From Archivesica marissinica (Eukaryota; Mollusca; Bivalvia; Venerida; Vesicomyidae): a stretch of DNA of 64,000 nucleotides. The notes beneath the pieces were generated by a model, which did no database searches, was not told the DNA's origin, and saw nothing but the letters and a program-made list of their open reading frames with translations. The translations under genes were made by a program, and so were the position numbers. The stretch covers positions 34,471,597 through 34,535,596 of the forward strand of contig CM026391.1 of NCBI GenBank assembly GCA_014843695.1, given 5' to 3'. This document shows positions 9,901 through 20,302 of this stretch, in pieces; the first letter of the stretch is position 1; each line of letters begins with the position of its first letter.

Positions 9901-12020
9901 AAAGCAGTAACTATTGATGTTATACTAGTACTATACTACAATAAGATGGATGCCAGCGGCATATAAAGCAGTAACTATTGATGTTATACTAGTACTATAC
10001 TACAATAAGATGGATGCCAGCGGCATATAAAGCAGTAACTATTGATGTTATACTAGTACTATACTACAATAAGATGGATGTCAGCGGCATATAAAGCAGT
10101 AACTATTGATGTTATACTAGTACTATACTACAATAAGATGGGTGTCAGCGGCATATACAGCAGTAACTATTGATGTTATACTAGTACTATACTACAATAA
10201 GATGGATGTCAGCGGCATATAAAGCAGTAACTATTGATGTTATACTAGTACTATACTACAATAAGATGGGTGTCAGCGGCATATACAGCAGTAACTATTG
10301 ATGTTATACTACACTACACTACAATAAGATGGGTGTCAGTGGCATATACAGCAGTAACTATTGATGTTATACTACACTATACTACAATAAGATGGGTGTC
10401 AGCGGCATATACAGCAGTAACTATTGATGTTATACTACACTACAATAAGATGGGTGTCAGTGGCATATACAGCAGTAACTATTGATGTTATACTACACTA
10501 TACTACAATAAGATGGATGCCAGTGGCATATAAAGCAGTAACTATTGATGTTATACTAGTACTATACTACAATAAGATGGATGTCAGCGGCATATAAAGC
10601 AGTAACTATTGATGTTATACTAGTACTATACTACAATAAGATGGGTGTCAGTGGCATATAAAGCAGTAACTATTGATGTTATACTAGTACTATACTACAA
10701 TAAGATGGGTGTCAGTGGCATATAAAGCAGTAACTATTGATGTTATACTACACTATACTACAATAAGATGGGTGTCAGTGGCATATAAAGCAGTAACTAT
10801 TGATGTTATACTACACTATACTACAATAAGATGGGTGTCAGTGGCATATAAAGCAGTAACTATTGATGTTATACTACACTATACTACAATAAGATGGGTG
10901 TCAGTGGCATATAAAGCAGTAACTATTGATGTTATACTACACTATACTACAATAAGATGGGTGTCAGTGGCATATACAGCAGTAACTATTGATGTTATAC
11001 TACACTATACTACAATAAGATGGGTGTCAGTGGCATATACAGCAGTAACTATTGATGTTATACTACACTATACTACAATAAGATGGGTGTCAGTGGCATA
11101 AACAACAAAACATAAAGCAGTAACTAAAACAACAACACAAAACGCATATAAGCAGTAACTATTGATTTATACTACTATACTACAATAGATGGTTCAGCGG
11201 CATATAAAGCAGTAACTATTGATGTTATACTACACTATACTACAATAAGATGGATGTCAGGGCATAAAAGCTAACTATTGATGTTATACTACACTATACT
11301 ACAATAAGATGGTGTCAGTGGCATTAGCAGTACTATTGATGTTAACTACACTATACTACAATAGATGTTCAGTGGCATATAAAGCAGTAACTATTGATGT
11401 TATACTACACTATACTACATAAGATGTGCAGCGGCATATACAGCAGTAACTATTGATGTTATACTACACTATCTACAATAAGATGGGTGTCAGTGGCATA
11501 TAAAGCAGTAACTATTGATGTTATACTACACTACACTACAATAAGATGGATGCCAGCGGCATATACAGCAGTAACTATTGATGTTATACTACACTACACT
11601 ACAATAAGATGGATGCCAGCGGCATATACAGCAGTAACTATTGATGTTATACTACACTACACTACAATAAGATGGATGTCAGCGGCATATAAAGCAGTAA
11701 CTATTGATGTTATACTACACTATACTACAATAAGATGGATGCCAGTGGCATATAAAGCAGTAACTATTGATGTTATACTACACTATACTACAATAAGATG
11801 GATGCCAGCGGCATATAAAGCAGTAACTATTGATGTTATACTACACTATACTACAATAAGATGGATGCCAGCGGCATATAAAGCAGTAACTATTGATGTT
11901 ATACTAGTACTACACTACAATAAGATGGGTGTCAGTGGCATATAAAGCAGTAACTATTGATGTTATACTACACTATACTACAATAAGATGGGTGTCAGTG
12001 GCATATAAAGCAGTAACTAT
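6941..12020. repeat. 63-bp minisatellite (array E), about 80 copies
   Basis: The unit contains GATGGGTGTCAGTGGCATAT, AAAGCAGTAACTATTGATG and a variable TACTACACTATACTACAATA end. The core period is 63; variants with TAGTACTA or an extra TACAC differ by a few bases. Because 63 is divisible by 3, runs without indels give spurious ORFs of a repeated 21-residue unit (for example 8266-8793). Units alternate between GGTGTC, GATGTC and GATGCC and between AAAGCAG and ACAGCAG. Segment 11100-11430 is degraded by many single-base losses. Confidence 0.96.
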
Positions 12021-12520
12021 TGCTGATGGATGGTCATGATTATAGTACGTAGATAGTGTGTGGCACAACGAGTGGGAACGAGGAAATACCTGTCATTTAT
12101 TTGTTTAAAACATCAATGTATCTATCAATTTCCTGTTGTATATATACACACTTTACTTCCCTCGACATACACGGATTACAGGTGAATAAACATAAATTTA
12201 CATATGAAATTTAAACAATGCCTGACTATAATATAACGTGTTTGTTTGAACAATGTTAAATTACTATGTTATGCTGCAGTAGATAATTCCAGAATAAGAA
12301 CAAGCTAAATTAATAGATCATACAAAAGTATCGTGTTACAATTCAAACTATCTACGATTCTACTTTGGAGAAAGCTTCATGAATATAGTTCTTTCCCATA
12401 TTTTATGCAGCCTCTTTCTGGGATCACAACAACTTGAGGAAGTCATTCGGAGAATTTTTATCATTTTAATGTTACCGCATACCTCCCCGCCGCCACGCTT
12501 TTAGGAAATAATGATGTGTA
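12021..12520. other. Intergenic stretch, nothing recognised
   Basis: AT-rich sequence after array E with no repeat, ORF or splice-compatible exon that I can support. Confidence 0.3.
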
Positions 12521-12522
12521 CA

Positions 12523-12745
12523 TGCAGTGGTAGCGCGTTCGCTTCAGGTGCGAAATGCCTGGAGTTCGATCCCCACTGGTACCGTTACGATTGTGTCCCT
12601 AGGCAAGGTATTTAAATTCCACGTTGCCTCTGCTCTCTCCCTCGTGGCGATGGATTCCATCAGGAATGAGGTCTCGAGAGTGATTAATATAAGATGCAAG
12701 AACTTGCTTCGCAATTGAGCTAAAATAAATTTGTATAAACTAAAT
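12523..12745 (+). mobile_element. SINE family C (tRNA head, tail shared with family B)
   Basis: The A box (GCAGTGGTAGCGCGTTCG) and B box (GAGTTCGATCCCC) lie about 45 bp apart. The middle (TGCCTCTGCTCTCTCCC) is distinct from family B. The last 60 bp (GAGAGTGATTAATATAAG, then TTGCTTCGCAATTG) is the family B tail. Confidence 0.75.
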
Positions 12746-13084
12746 GCAACAACTTGATAATAGTTAAAATCATGTTACGTTTCCAATAATTACTATCGTC
12801 AAAGTTTTATCATAAGCTAGCAACGCACTCTTTACAATATGCACACTTTTCTGAATTACAAGTGATTTAAATGTGTTCAACACGGTTGCAAAAGTGTTTG
12901 ATTAAATGACATTCATTTACAAAAACTGCAGATTGGATTTTCGTTTATTTTTCAGTTATATAAACTTGAAGCTTCATAAATGGAAATATGAGACAGTAAT
13001 CAAGCGTTCTTATCACCTCGGCGTTCCATAGCACATTCTAAGTAAACACACATACATTGTGGAGGAATACTGATACGTTGAAAA

Positions 13085-13275
13085 CCACAGGCACTTGGGG
13101 TCTGGAAAAATGTTTTCGGGTTCAAAACCGCAAAACTAAAACAAATTTGTTGTTTTGTTTTGTTTTTGAGAACACTATGATACACTATAGCCATGACACT
13201 ATACATACACTTGTTAGGCCATTTTTAAACTTGCTTGGAAACCCGAAAACAGTTGTCCACACCCCAAGCGTCTGT
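13085..13275. mobile_element. hAT-type MITE
   Basis: The 191-bp element is flanked by an 8-bp direct repeat GTTGAAAA (13077-13084 and 13276-13283). Imperfect inverted ends of about 37 bp contain ACTTGGGGTCTGG and TGTTTTCGGGTT on the left and their complements on the right. No transposase is present. The 8-bp target duplication and ends fit hAT. Confidence 0.75.
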
Positions 13276-13414
13276 GTTGAAAATAAGAAGCAATCGGTCA
13301 CGATAATCTTGTGTAGTAATATAACATTGCGCAATAACATGATGTTAAACTTTAAATAAACAGTTTGCTATCTGACTAGTACGTGTATGTATAGGATAAA
13401 ATTATAAGCCGAAA

Positions 13415-13492
13415 ACGATCCAATATGTAAAATATTGACACTATGTTCGGCGCGACGCCCCTCACACAGTCCAATATTTGACATATTAGTGA
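13415..13492. repeat. Short dispersed repeat, copy 2
   Basis: Second copy of the 4672-4742 repeat, with TCCAATATGTAAA, TTCGGCGCGACGC and CCTCACACAGTCCAATATT in the same order. Confidence 0.55.
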
Positions 13493-13791
13493 ATTGTTAA
13501 TTTCGTTCATTTACGCGTAGGATTTGATATAATATCATTCTTTTGAAGGCAGTTCAATAATAATAATAATGGATTGCAAGTACAAAGGTATGACGTCACG
13601 ACAGTGTTCTAAATACAAATATACAAATTAAATCCTTTTTAAATTGTAGAAAATTCAGAAATCAATTACGACGATTAACCTCTCTGGGATGGCGTTCGCG
13701 CTCGGTTCTAGCTGGGTGGGTGTCACCAGTCAAATCAGGCATAGAAAATGTAGAATTGCATACAAGAAATTTAACTACACCCCTGTCCTGT

Positions 13792-13952
13792 GAGGCTGTC
13801 CGATTAGCGCAGTGGTTAGCGCGCTCGCTTCTCACCAATGCGACCCGGGTTCGATCCTCGGACAGGGAAGTATGTGAGATGGTACGGTGGTCGCCAGATC
13901 GGACAAGTGGGTTTCTCCGGGTACTCCGGTTTCCTCCCACATGAATAAAGTA
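13792..13952 (+). mobile_element. SINE family B, 3'-shortened copy
   Basis: The tRNA-like head (A box GATTAGCGCAGTGGTTAGCG, B box GGGTTCGATCC) is followed by the family body (GAGATGGTACGGTGGTCGCC, then TCCGGGTACTCCGGTTTCC). It stops before the usual tail, ending in CACATGAATAAAG. Confidence 0.85.
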
Positions 13953-14159
13953 TATATAAAAAACTACACCCCGATAGTCGCTCCTCTGCATTGTGTTTCC
14001 CTTCTCTTTGTATTGTGTACTAATTACTAATATTATAATTATGCTGATATGTGTCTTATGTGATTTAGAATGATACGTATGTACATATGATAATGCTAAC
14101 TCTGTTTGCTTCATGTAAATATTAAATATAATAATGTGTTATGGTCTAAACTTTGATTT

Positions 14160-14352
14160 ATTTTACAACGATTGCGAAGCAAGTTTTAACAACTTATATT
14201 AATCAATCTCGTTGGTGCGGATGAAAGCGTAAATGTTGTCATTCGTGTGGGAGAAACCGGAGTACTCGGAGAAAACCCACCTGTTCGATCTGGCGACCAC
14301 CGTACCATCTCACATACTTCCGAGCGCGCTAACCACTGCCCTAATCGGACAA
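14160..14352 (-). mobile_element. SINE family B copy
   Basis: On the minus strand: a damaged head (CGATTAGGGCAGTGGTTAGC, with the anticodon and B-box region deleted), the GGTGGTCGCCAGATCGAAC body, and the complete GATTAATATAAGTTGTT tail ending in TTGCTTCGCAATCG. Confidence 0.85.
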
Positions 14353-14444
14353 CCACGATTAGACTGCGTTTTGGTATGTAAACATTATGCATGTATGAAA
14401 TAAAAGCGGATACTTGCTGATCTTTTTCCTTTTTATTTAAGTTT

Positions 14445-14758
14445 ATTTAATGTCGCTACCGGATGCCCATTTGAGCGACGGGAAGTTTACCTAACAACAC
14501 CGTTCATGGGCAGGCTCCAGCGGTTAACCAGTACTTGGTTCACCAACATTCGTAAGAAACTGCCAACGTTTTCATATAAAGAGATGTACGGGATCTGAGC
14601 GGGGCTCGAACCCGTGAGTGGCCATCAGTGATGATAGGTTACAGTGGTACACAATTCAGCGACCGTAACCACTCGACCACGGAGTCGGACTTACTTGCTG
14701 ACCGTGTATTTCTACGTTTATTTATCGTCGCTATCGGTTACCCATATGAGCGACGCCT
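14445..14758 (-). mobile_element. Composite of SINE fragments (A ends, D piece, unrelated tRNA head)
   Basis: Family A 3' ends occur at 14445-14483 and 14713-14758 (GCGACGATAAATAAACGTA, minus strand). A short family D piece (GCGGTTAACCAGTACT) lies at 14520-14535. A separate tRNA-like head at about 14580-14692 carries complementary A and B boxes (B box GGGTTCGAGCCCC, minus). The order implies several insertions within about 300 bp. Confidence 0.6.
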
Positions 14759-14759
14759 A

Positions 14760-15410
14760 CTTACTTGATCGACGGAAAAATACAATGTACACTGACTGCG
14801 ATAAATCTGAACGTGTAGAGCATATAGATTATAAATTCTAGTAACCTACTATACAACTATTGCTTGGTTCACCTGTTAATAATGCCTATACTTTATTACG
14901 CCTGACACATCAACTATTCTTAGCTTTGTTAGCGGTTCTTCCAATACAAGTTCTAGTAAAGTAATGCACACGTTACTGTATACACCTGATTGATAGAATG
15001 GCCTGCAGTCGTACCGGTTGTACATATAGCTACTAGTAGTATCTGCGCATTTAAATAGATTATATCCAAGTTACATTTCCAAGCACAATGTTAATCCGTG
15101 TGTCATACATGTTCTCGGTAGAAAAAATAGCATCGTGGTTGTTTTATATATCGCCCCCCTGTACGCATGTCTGTAGACAAGCAAAGGTCAAACTATATAT
15201 AGTTTACAAATTCGAAGAAACTACACGTGAAACTTGAATATATATATATGCTATGACTAGTATTCTCGCAGTATTACCTCGATATGTAGCATATTATTCA
15301 TGTGCATTGACAGAGAAGAGAGAATATTACGAAATTCAGCTGTAATAAATTTCTTCAGGAAGGTATACTATCATCTCCTGACATTGCCCAACACTCTTAC
15401 ATTGAAGGAT
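14760..15410. other. Intergenic stretch, nothing recognised
   Basis: No exon, SINE or array is visible in this AT-rich sequence. Confidence 0.3.
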
Positions 15411-15414
15411 ATTT

Positions 15415-15622
15415 CTCTATTTAGCAGCCAACCTATCCTCCAAAAATATAAATGACTAATCTCTTCAGGAGGCGTCGCTCATATGGGCGGTAGCGACGAT
15501 AAATAAACGTAGAACACACAAACAAGTGGTCATCTCTATTAAGCAGCCAACTTGTATTAAGCAGCCATTTTCCAGATTCCAATATGTTGTTTTATTATGC
15601 ATCTCTATTAAGCAGCCACATA
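15415..15622. repeat. AAGCAGCCA-type dispersed element, copy 1, with a SINE A 3' end inserted
   Basis: Three TATTAAGCAGCCA motifs and a related TTTAGCAGCCA flank a family A 3' fragment (15428-15512, ending CGATAAATAAACG). The same element, without the SINE, is inverted at 17188-17365. The type is unknown; repeated motifs in both orientations suggest a small DNA transposon. Confidence 0.55.
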
Positions 15623-15639
15623 TGCTAAGTAATCACTTC

Positions 15640-16380
15640 AGTTAACAGACTGCTTACGGCAGGTTTAACTGTTGTTGTTATTTGTCTCTGCAATTGAATG
15701 AACAATGACACAAAATAGTGTGTGTTGATCAGACTGCTTTTTTAAGGAATGAATCACGGGTTAATAGTTGCCATCGGGGTATGAACTACATTGGGTGTGG
15801 TTAAAGTGTGTGGAGGCCGAAGGTGAGCAATACTGCTATCGTATTGCTACTGCAGTTTAAATTAGCATAAAGGATCAACATTCTAGTTGGTGTGTTGGTG
15901 TAAATATGAAGATAAAGCATTCAGTATGGAGTTCCTATGGTTGAAATCATTCTTAAGAAAACGAGACAAGCTTAATAACACATTTCTATTATCACTGATC
16001 ATTAAAATATAAAATGTATACATGGTCTCATGTAGTAGTACTTATTAATGAGTTCTTTCCTGAAATCTGATACTCATCTTCAATGTCTCTAACATTGCAA
16101 CATTAACAATAACGCTAATTTCTCGGTATGCTATTATTAACGAACCTACCTGTATGGATTCTAAGCCAATGGGCAGAATTATATGCAATAAAGATATATA
16201 CAATAATTAAATAAAACCTATGCAATAATGTATCAACATCTTAATGTATATACATTTACTTTCTGCTTTCTCATGATCCAGTGTGGATACCGGAACAATA
16301 CGTGTATTTATAATATGTGCAACTTGTGAATGCTGGGATGTGTGTTGCTATGACATAATAAAGACGTCATATCTGGTTGT
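15640..16380. other. Intergenic stretch, nothing recognised
   Basis: AT-rich, without supported coding or repeat content. Confidence 0.3.
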
Positions 16381-16386
16381 GTGTTT

Positions 16387-16668
16387 TACGTTTATTTATC
16401 TTGGCTACCGGTTACCCATATGAGCGACGCCTCCTGAAGAGATGAGTCATTTTAGATTGTTGGAGGATAGTTCAATGATACAGACAGAGACCCATTCCAG
16501 AGTATCCTCTTGTTCTTTTACGTGCACGGTGTAAACCACCGACACGAGACCTCGGTTTAAAGTCCCATCTGAAAGATTGTTAATTTTATTAGGGTTAGAC
16601 GTGGGATCGAACCTGCGATCCCTGGATTACCAGTCGAGCGTGTTACCACTGGACTACAGATCCGTCTG
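16387..16668 (-). mobile_element. SINE family A, full length
   Basis: Runs from ACGTTTATTTATC at the 3' end, through the complemented core (TTCTTTTACGTGCACGG), to the tRNA-like head with B box (GGGATCGAACCTGCG) and A box (CACTGGACTACAGATCC). A CATAATAAAGACGTCATATC segment just before the element (about 16354-16373) recurs after it (about 16727-16746), so the local sequence was partly duplicated around it. Confidence 0.88.
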
Positions 16669-16669
16669 T

Positions 16670-17185
16670 TTATTTAGTATGTTCAACTTGTGAATAATAA
16701 CATGCAATGCACGTTTGTTAGCGTGACATAATAAAGACGTCATATCTGGTTCAAACAGGTAATCGAACTTCTATGTCGACACCATGTTTTGTAAATAGAT
16801 TAAATTCTAAATTGGATAATTCGGTTCTCGTATTTTCAAATATAGGTCACTTCCAAACCCTAGTGACTCATTCACAAATATCCATTCATGTTGACAATTT
16901 AATTATGTAATTTAATATTTAATATTCATTGAAATTTAACCGTTCACGATCAAATATTAGAATGCTTGGAACAACATGTCTATTAGTTTACCATAACTAT
17001 TAGTTAATAGAACGTGTACAATTTTGACAATAACTGCATATTTTACTACAGAAAAACAACCGAAAATCCTTGGAAAATTCACGTAGAATAATGAAATATA
17101 GGGAGTTTTAGAGAAGGTTACACATCTCTACAGAACGACACAGTCTAGTATAAACCGATAACTTTCAAAACAATATAAGGAATGC
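16670..17185. other. Intergenic stretch, nothing recognised
   Basis: No supported feature beyond the short duplicated segment near 16727-16746. Confidence 0.3.
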
Positions 17186-17187
17186 AG

Positions 17188-17365
17188 TACAACCTCTCTT
17201 AAGCAGCCAGTCAATGACATCACATAAAGCGACTGTTTAGCACGGGTGGCTGCTTAATAGAGGTCAAATTCATAGTAAATCAACATATTAGGAATCTGGA
17301 AACTGGCTGCTTAATACAGATTGGCTGATTAATACAGGTTGGCTGCTTAATGGAGGTGACCACTA
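17188..17365. repeat. AAGCAGCCA-type dispersed element, copy 2
   Basis: Inverted relative to 15415-15622. CTTAAGCAGCCAG is at the left and four TGGCTG[CA]TTAAT motifs follow, with TCCAGATTCC complements as in copy 1. No coding sequence. Confidence 0.55.
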
Positions 17366-17485
17366 ACACAAGTTTGACTATATATACAAAAAATGTGCCT
17401 GACAATATACTCATTAACACAATTACTCCTGTACATAGTTACACTTAGTTTAACACTTCACACACAATAAAACACACGCGTACAT

Positions 17486-18052
17486 ACACTGAACCGAATT
17501 TCTAAACGTCCACCTGATGTTGTATAACAGTTGAAGACAATCAACAAGTAAAGACCATAGTAGAATGCCGTCTGTTGAAAAGTTGTGCAACCTGGAAACA
17601 CGATGGAAATCATTTAGAATGATATTAAAATAATTTGTTATGACATTGTATGATTCATTACAAAATGTACTTGAAATATCGAATTTAATTACAACGCTGA
17701 ACATACCTGTCTGATAGAAGTGCCTGTATCAAGCATACCGACGGCTCGCCCGCGTTCCTCAATGGTCATTCTCGCCATAGTTTCTGTTTTTTCGGTTACG
17801 GGTCGCACATGGAATAAATTGCAATCAAATTGAGCACTCACCATGCCGTGCACGTGGTCCTCATGCCAACACTTAGGATGCCAACCTTCCGTTCCGCTTG
17901 GTCAGCCATGACAATAAATTGGTGTTTTCTTAGTGTACATTGATAGAGTATGGTGGATAACAATAGACTACCAATAGTTGGACTAATACACAGACCCGTT
18001 ACCCTAAACTCACAATTTATTAGGTGGACGTTTAGAAATTCGGTTCAGTGTA
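17486..18052. mobile_element. Short Tc1/mariner-like element with 31-bp inverted ends
   Basis: Perfect inverted repeats of about 31 bp (starting TACACTGAACCGAATTTC at 17486, mirrored at the right and ending 18052) enclose 567 bp. TA occurs at both ends. The interior keeps the start of a transposase on the minus strand (see 17544-17870) but not the catalytic DDE/D part. A tRNA-Asp-like fragment abuts the right end. Confidence 0.7.
17544..17870 (-). pseudogene. Transposase N-terminal HTH fragment, apparently with an intron
   Basis: The minus strand from about 17870 reads an open segment with HEDHVHGMVSAQFDCNLFHV and MARMTIEERGRAVGMLDTG, then TSIRQ, then the donor CAG|GTATGT at 17704. A 109-bp intron ends in the acceptor CGTGTTTCCAG at 17596. 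The second piece continues VAQLFNRRHSTMV, completing the helix-turn-helix typical of Tc1-like DNA-binding domains. A stop follows within five codons (about 17544). All catalytic residues are absent, so this is a deletion derivative. The 5' limit of the reading is uncertain. Confidence 0.65.
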
Positions 18053-18108
18053 TAGTGGTTAGTATACCAGTCTGTCACGCGGGAGACTGGGGTTCAATTC
18101 ATATACAG
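18045..18108 (+). mobile_element. tRNA-Asp-like fragment
   Basis: TATAGTGGTTAGTATACCAG followed by CTGTCACGCGGGAGAC and GGGGTTCAATTC resembles tRNA-Asp (loop CTGTCAC, anticodon GTC). The acceptor stem is missing, and the anticodon and T stems are mispaired. It is best read as a tRNA pseudogene or SINE head. Confidence 0.5.
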
Positions 18109-18167
18109 GGTTACATATGGAACGGCATGTTTATTAACCCATTGTTTGAGAATAACATGTAGCAAGT

Positions 18168-18240
18168 GCAGAACTCGAACCCGGGGCCTCTCGCTCACAT
18201 GGCGATTGCTCTGCGGACTGAGCAAGCCGGGGCTGCCTAC
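18168..18240 (-). mobile_element. tRNA-like SINE head
   Basis: Minus strand: A-box-like TTGCTCAGTCCGCAGAGC, then GGGTTCGAGTTCTGC as B box about 35 bases on. No flanking stems support a working tRNA. The body is not delimited. Confidence 0.45.
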
Positions 18241-18570
18241 ATTATCACCTCACACAAGGAGTTAATAAAGACACCATTGCAGTCAGTGTACACGTAATAA
18301 TGATTATATAAGACATTAAGATAAATGAATTCCAATTGCGCAGACATATTTCAGGGGCGTACCTCTCTGGTTTTCTGCTGTACGCACACATGGAAGTCAT
18401 ATATGCGAAATGAGCATACACAGCGAGTCAGGGGGTTGGTTTGTGAGGGGAAAGGGGTTTCGCCCTCCTGTCAATGCGTTTGGTGGATCTGCACTTTTTG
18501 GAAATTAGTAGTAGTAGTAGTAATAGTACGTTTTCATGCTCTCTGCGTTTATTATGTTTGTGTTTTTTTA

Positions 18571-18833
18571 GTTTATTTATCGTCGCTACCGGTTGCCCAT
18601 ATGAGCGACGCCTCCTGAAGAGATTAGTCATAATGGAGGATAGTGCAGTGATACAGACATAGGTCCATACCATAGTCTGCTCTGGTAATTTACATGCACG
18701 GTGTAAAGCACCGATCGACAAGAGATATCGGTTTAAAGTCACATATTAAAGACTGTTAATTTTATTAGGGTCAGATGTGGAATCGAACAAGCGATCCCTG
18801 GATTCACAGTCCATCGTGTTACCACATCGTGGT
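18571..18833 (-). mobile_element. SINE family A, diverged copy
   Basis: 3' end TTTATCGTCGCTACCGG, core TACATGCACGGTGTAAAGCA, and a tRNA-like head with a mutated B box (GGAATCGAACAAG). More diverged than the other copies. Confidence 0.82.
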
Positions 18834-18848
18834 AATTTGCGTGTTCCT

Positions 18849-19085
18849 TTAACGCATTTCATTCTGGATACATTTAAAGGTTTTTGCAATCAACATAGAT
18901 CCAGATCATCCGCAGCGTGCTGATCAGGATCTATGTTGTTTGCTACATAGCCAAGTGTCTTAGCAATATCATCTGAATAGCAAGCAGCATAGAGCCTGAT
19001 CAGACGGAACGTTCCGTGGCAGCTGATCTGGCTCTATGTTCTTTGCAAATACTGTTTGAATGGTATCCAGAAACAAATGGGTTAA
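18849..19085. mobile_element. piggyBac-type MITE, copy 2
   Basis: TTAA lies at 18849-18852 and 19082-19085, with imperfect inverted ends (CGCATTTCATTCTGGATAC against CCCATTTGTTTCTGGATAC). Two internal hairpins are present: AACATAGATCC with GGATCTATGTT, and CATAGAGCC with GGCTCTATG. Length 237 bp, no ORF. Confidence 0.82.
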
Positions 19086-19195
19086 TACTACTCGGAGGAC
19101 CACAGGGGCTCTTCCTACACCCAAATAGCTGGACAGTGACCTTAGCTGTTTGTGCGACTTTAAACCCCCAATGACCACATATATACTTTCATCCG

Positions 19196-19490
19196 AGCCA
19201 ACGAGAGTGATTAATATATTAAGTTGTTAAAACTTGCTTGTATGTATGTATGTTCCATTAATGTCACACCTCTTGCGGGTACCTATACATGTTTTCCTGG
19301 GCATGCTTAGCCGACCATAGCGGTTAACCAGTACTAAGCAATGTGTGCGAGGTGCATTGCTCAATGACACTACATACGTGGCCTGACTGAGTATCGAACC
19401 CGGACCGTTCGATTCCAAATCCGACGCTCTACCATTGGTCCACGGACGCCACACTTCGCAATCGTTGTAAATTAAATAAAGTTTACCCTC
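19196..19490 (+). mobile_element. SINE B tail split by a nested SINE D
   Basis: The left part (CAACGAGAGTGATTAATAT, ending AAACTTGCTT at 19238) and right part (CGCAATCGTTGTAAATTAAA from about 19448) rejoin into the family B tail. The interruption at 19239-19447 is a family D SINE. CTT at the junction may be a target duplication. Confidence 0.78.
19239..19447 (-). mobile_element. SINE family D (nested)
   Basis: Minus strand: tRNA-like head (A box TGGACCAATGGTAGAGCG, B box GGGTTCGATACTC), body GGTTAACCGCTATGGTCGGC, and end TTAATGGAACATACATACA. Nearly identical in layout to 36081-36302. Confidence 0.82.
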
Positions 19491-19576
19491 CCCCAACCGA
19501 TAATTTGTTTATCCCCTTCAATACACAATATCTGGTTAATCCACTCTTGTAGACAAATTAATATCATTACGTGCGT

Positions 19577-19828
19577 TTTACGTTTATTTATCGTCTCTAA
19601 TGTTGCCCATATGAACGACGCCTCCCGAAGAGATTAGTCAGTTTAGATTTTTGGAGGATATTTTTGGAGGATAGTGCAATGATACAGACAGAGATCCACT
19701 CATTCCAGAATCTCCTCTGGTTCGTTTACGTGCACGGAATAAGCACTGACACGAGACCTCGGTGGAACGTTCCATCTGAAATTTTATTAGGATCAGACTG
19801 GGATCGAACATGAACCAGACCCGTCTGT
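19577..19828 (-). mobile_element. SINE family A copy with internal duplication
   Basis: 3' end TTTTACGTTTATTTATCGTC and a complemented core. TTTTTGGAGGATA is duplicated in tandem at about 19648-19674. The head is truncated or mutated after GGGATCGAACATG. Confidence 0.82.
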
Positions 19829-20018
19829 ATATCATTACTATACATAGTCCCCAAAGCATACGCACATGTCCACTACGCTGCTACAGTCACGTTTCGTTAA
19901 TCATACGCGTAAAGGCTAAAGGTCAGACGGTGTTATTGATATAGTGGTCTGGGATTGGTTGGAAAAGTGTAGGGCAGCCCTTAAGAGTTATTGGCACATG
20001 AACTGATTGGCTACATAC

Positions 20019-20302
20019 GGATATGTAGTCGAGTGGTAACACGCTGGACTGGTAATCCAGGGATCGCAGGTTCCATCCCCCGTCTGACCCTAATAAAATT
20101 AACAGTCTTTCAGATGGGACGTTAAACCGAGGTCTCGTGTCAGTGCTTTACACCGTGCACGTAAAAGAACCAGAGGAGACTCTGGAATGGGTCTCTCTCT
20201 GTATCATTGCACTATCCTCCACAAACATCTAAAATAACTAATCTCTTCAGGAGTCGTCGCTCATATGGGCAACCGGTAGCGACGATAAATAAACGTAAAA
20301 CA
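20019..20302 (+). mobile_element. SINE family A, full length
   Basis: GGATATGTAGTCGAGTGG head, TGGTAATCCAGGGATCGCAG anticodon/T region with a mutated B box (GGTTCCATCC), intact core, and GGTAGCGACGATAAATAAAC end. Confidence 0.9.

Noticed and set aside
6941..12020. Possible CRISPR-like direct repeats
   Set aside because: Units are contiguous with no unique spacers, in a eukaryotic context; a minisatellite.
13662..14114. 150-residue minus ORF and neighbouring ORFs at 13720 and 14186
   Set aside because: Antisense or sense reading of SINE B copies; no conserved protein.
18428..18742. 104-residue minus ORF and overlapping plus ORFs
   Set aside because: They cover a SINE A copy; peptides such as GALHRAC recur wherever the SINE does (for example 6654-6872).
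20019..20100. Possible functional tRNA-Thr gene
   Set aside because: Continuous with a SINE body shared by a dozen loci; the B box is mutated and no tRNA 3' end follows.
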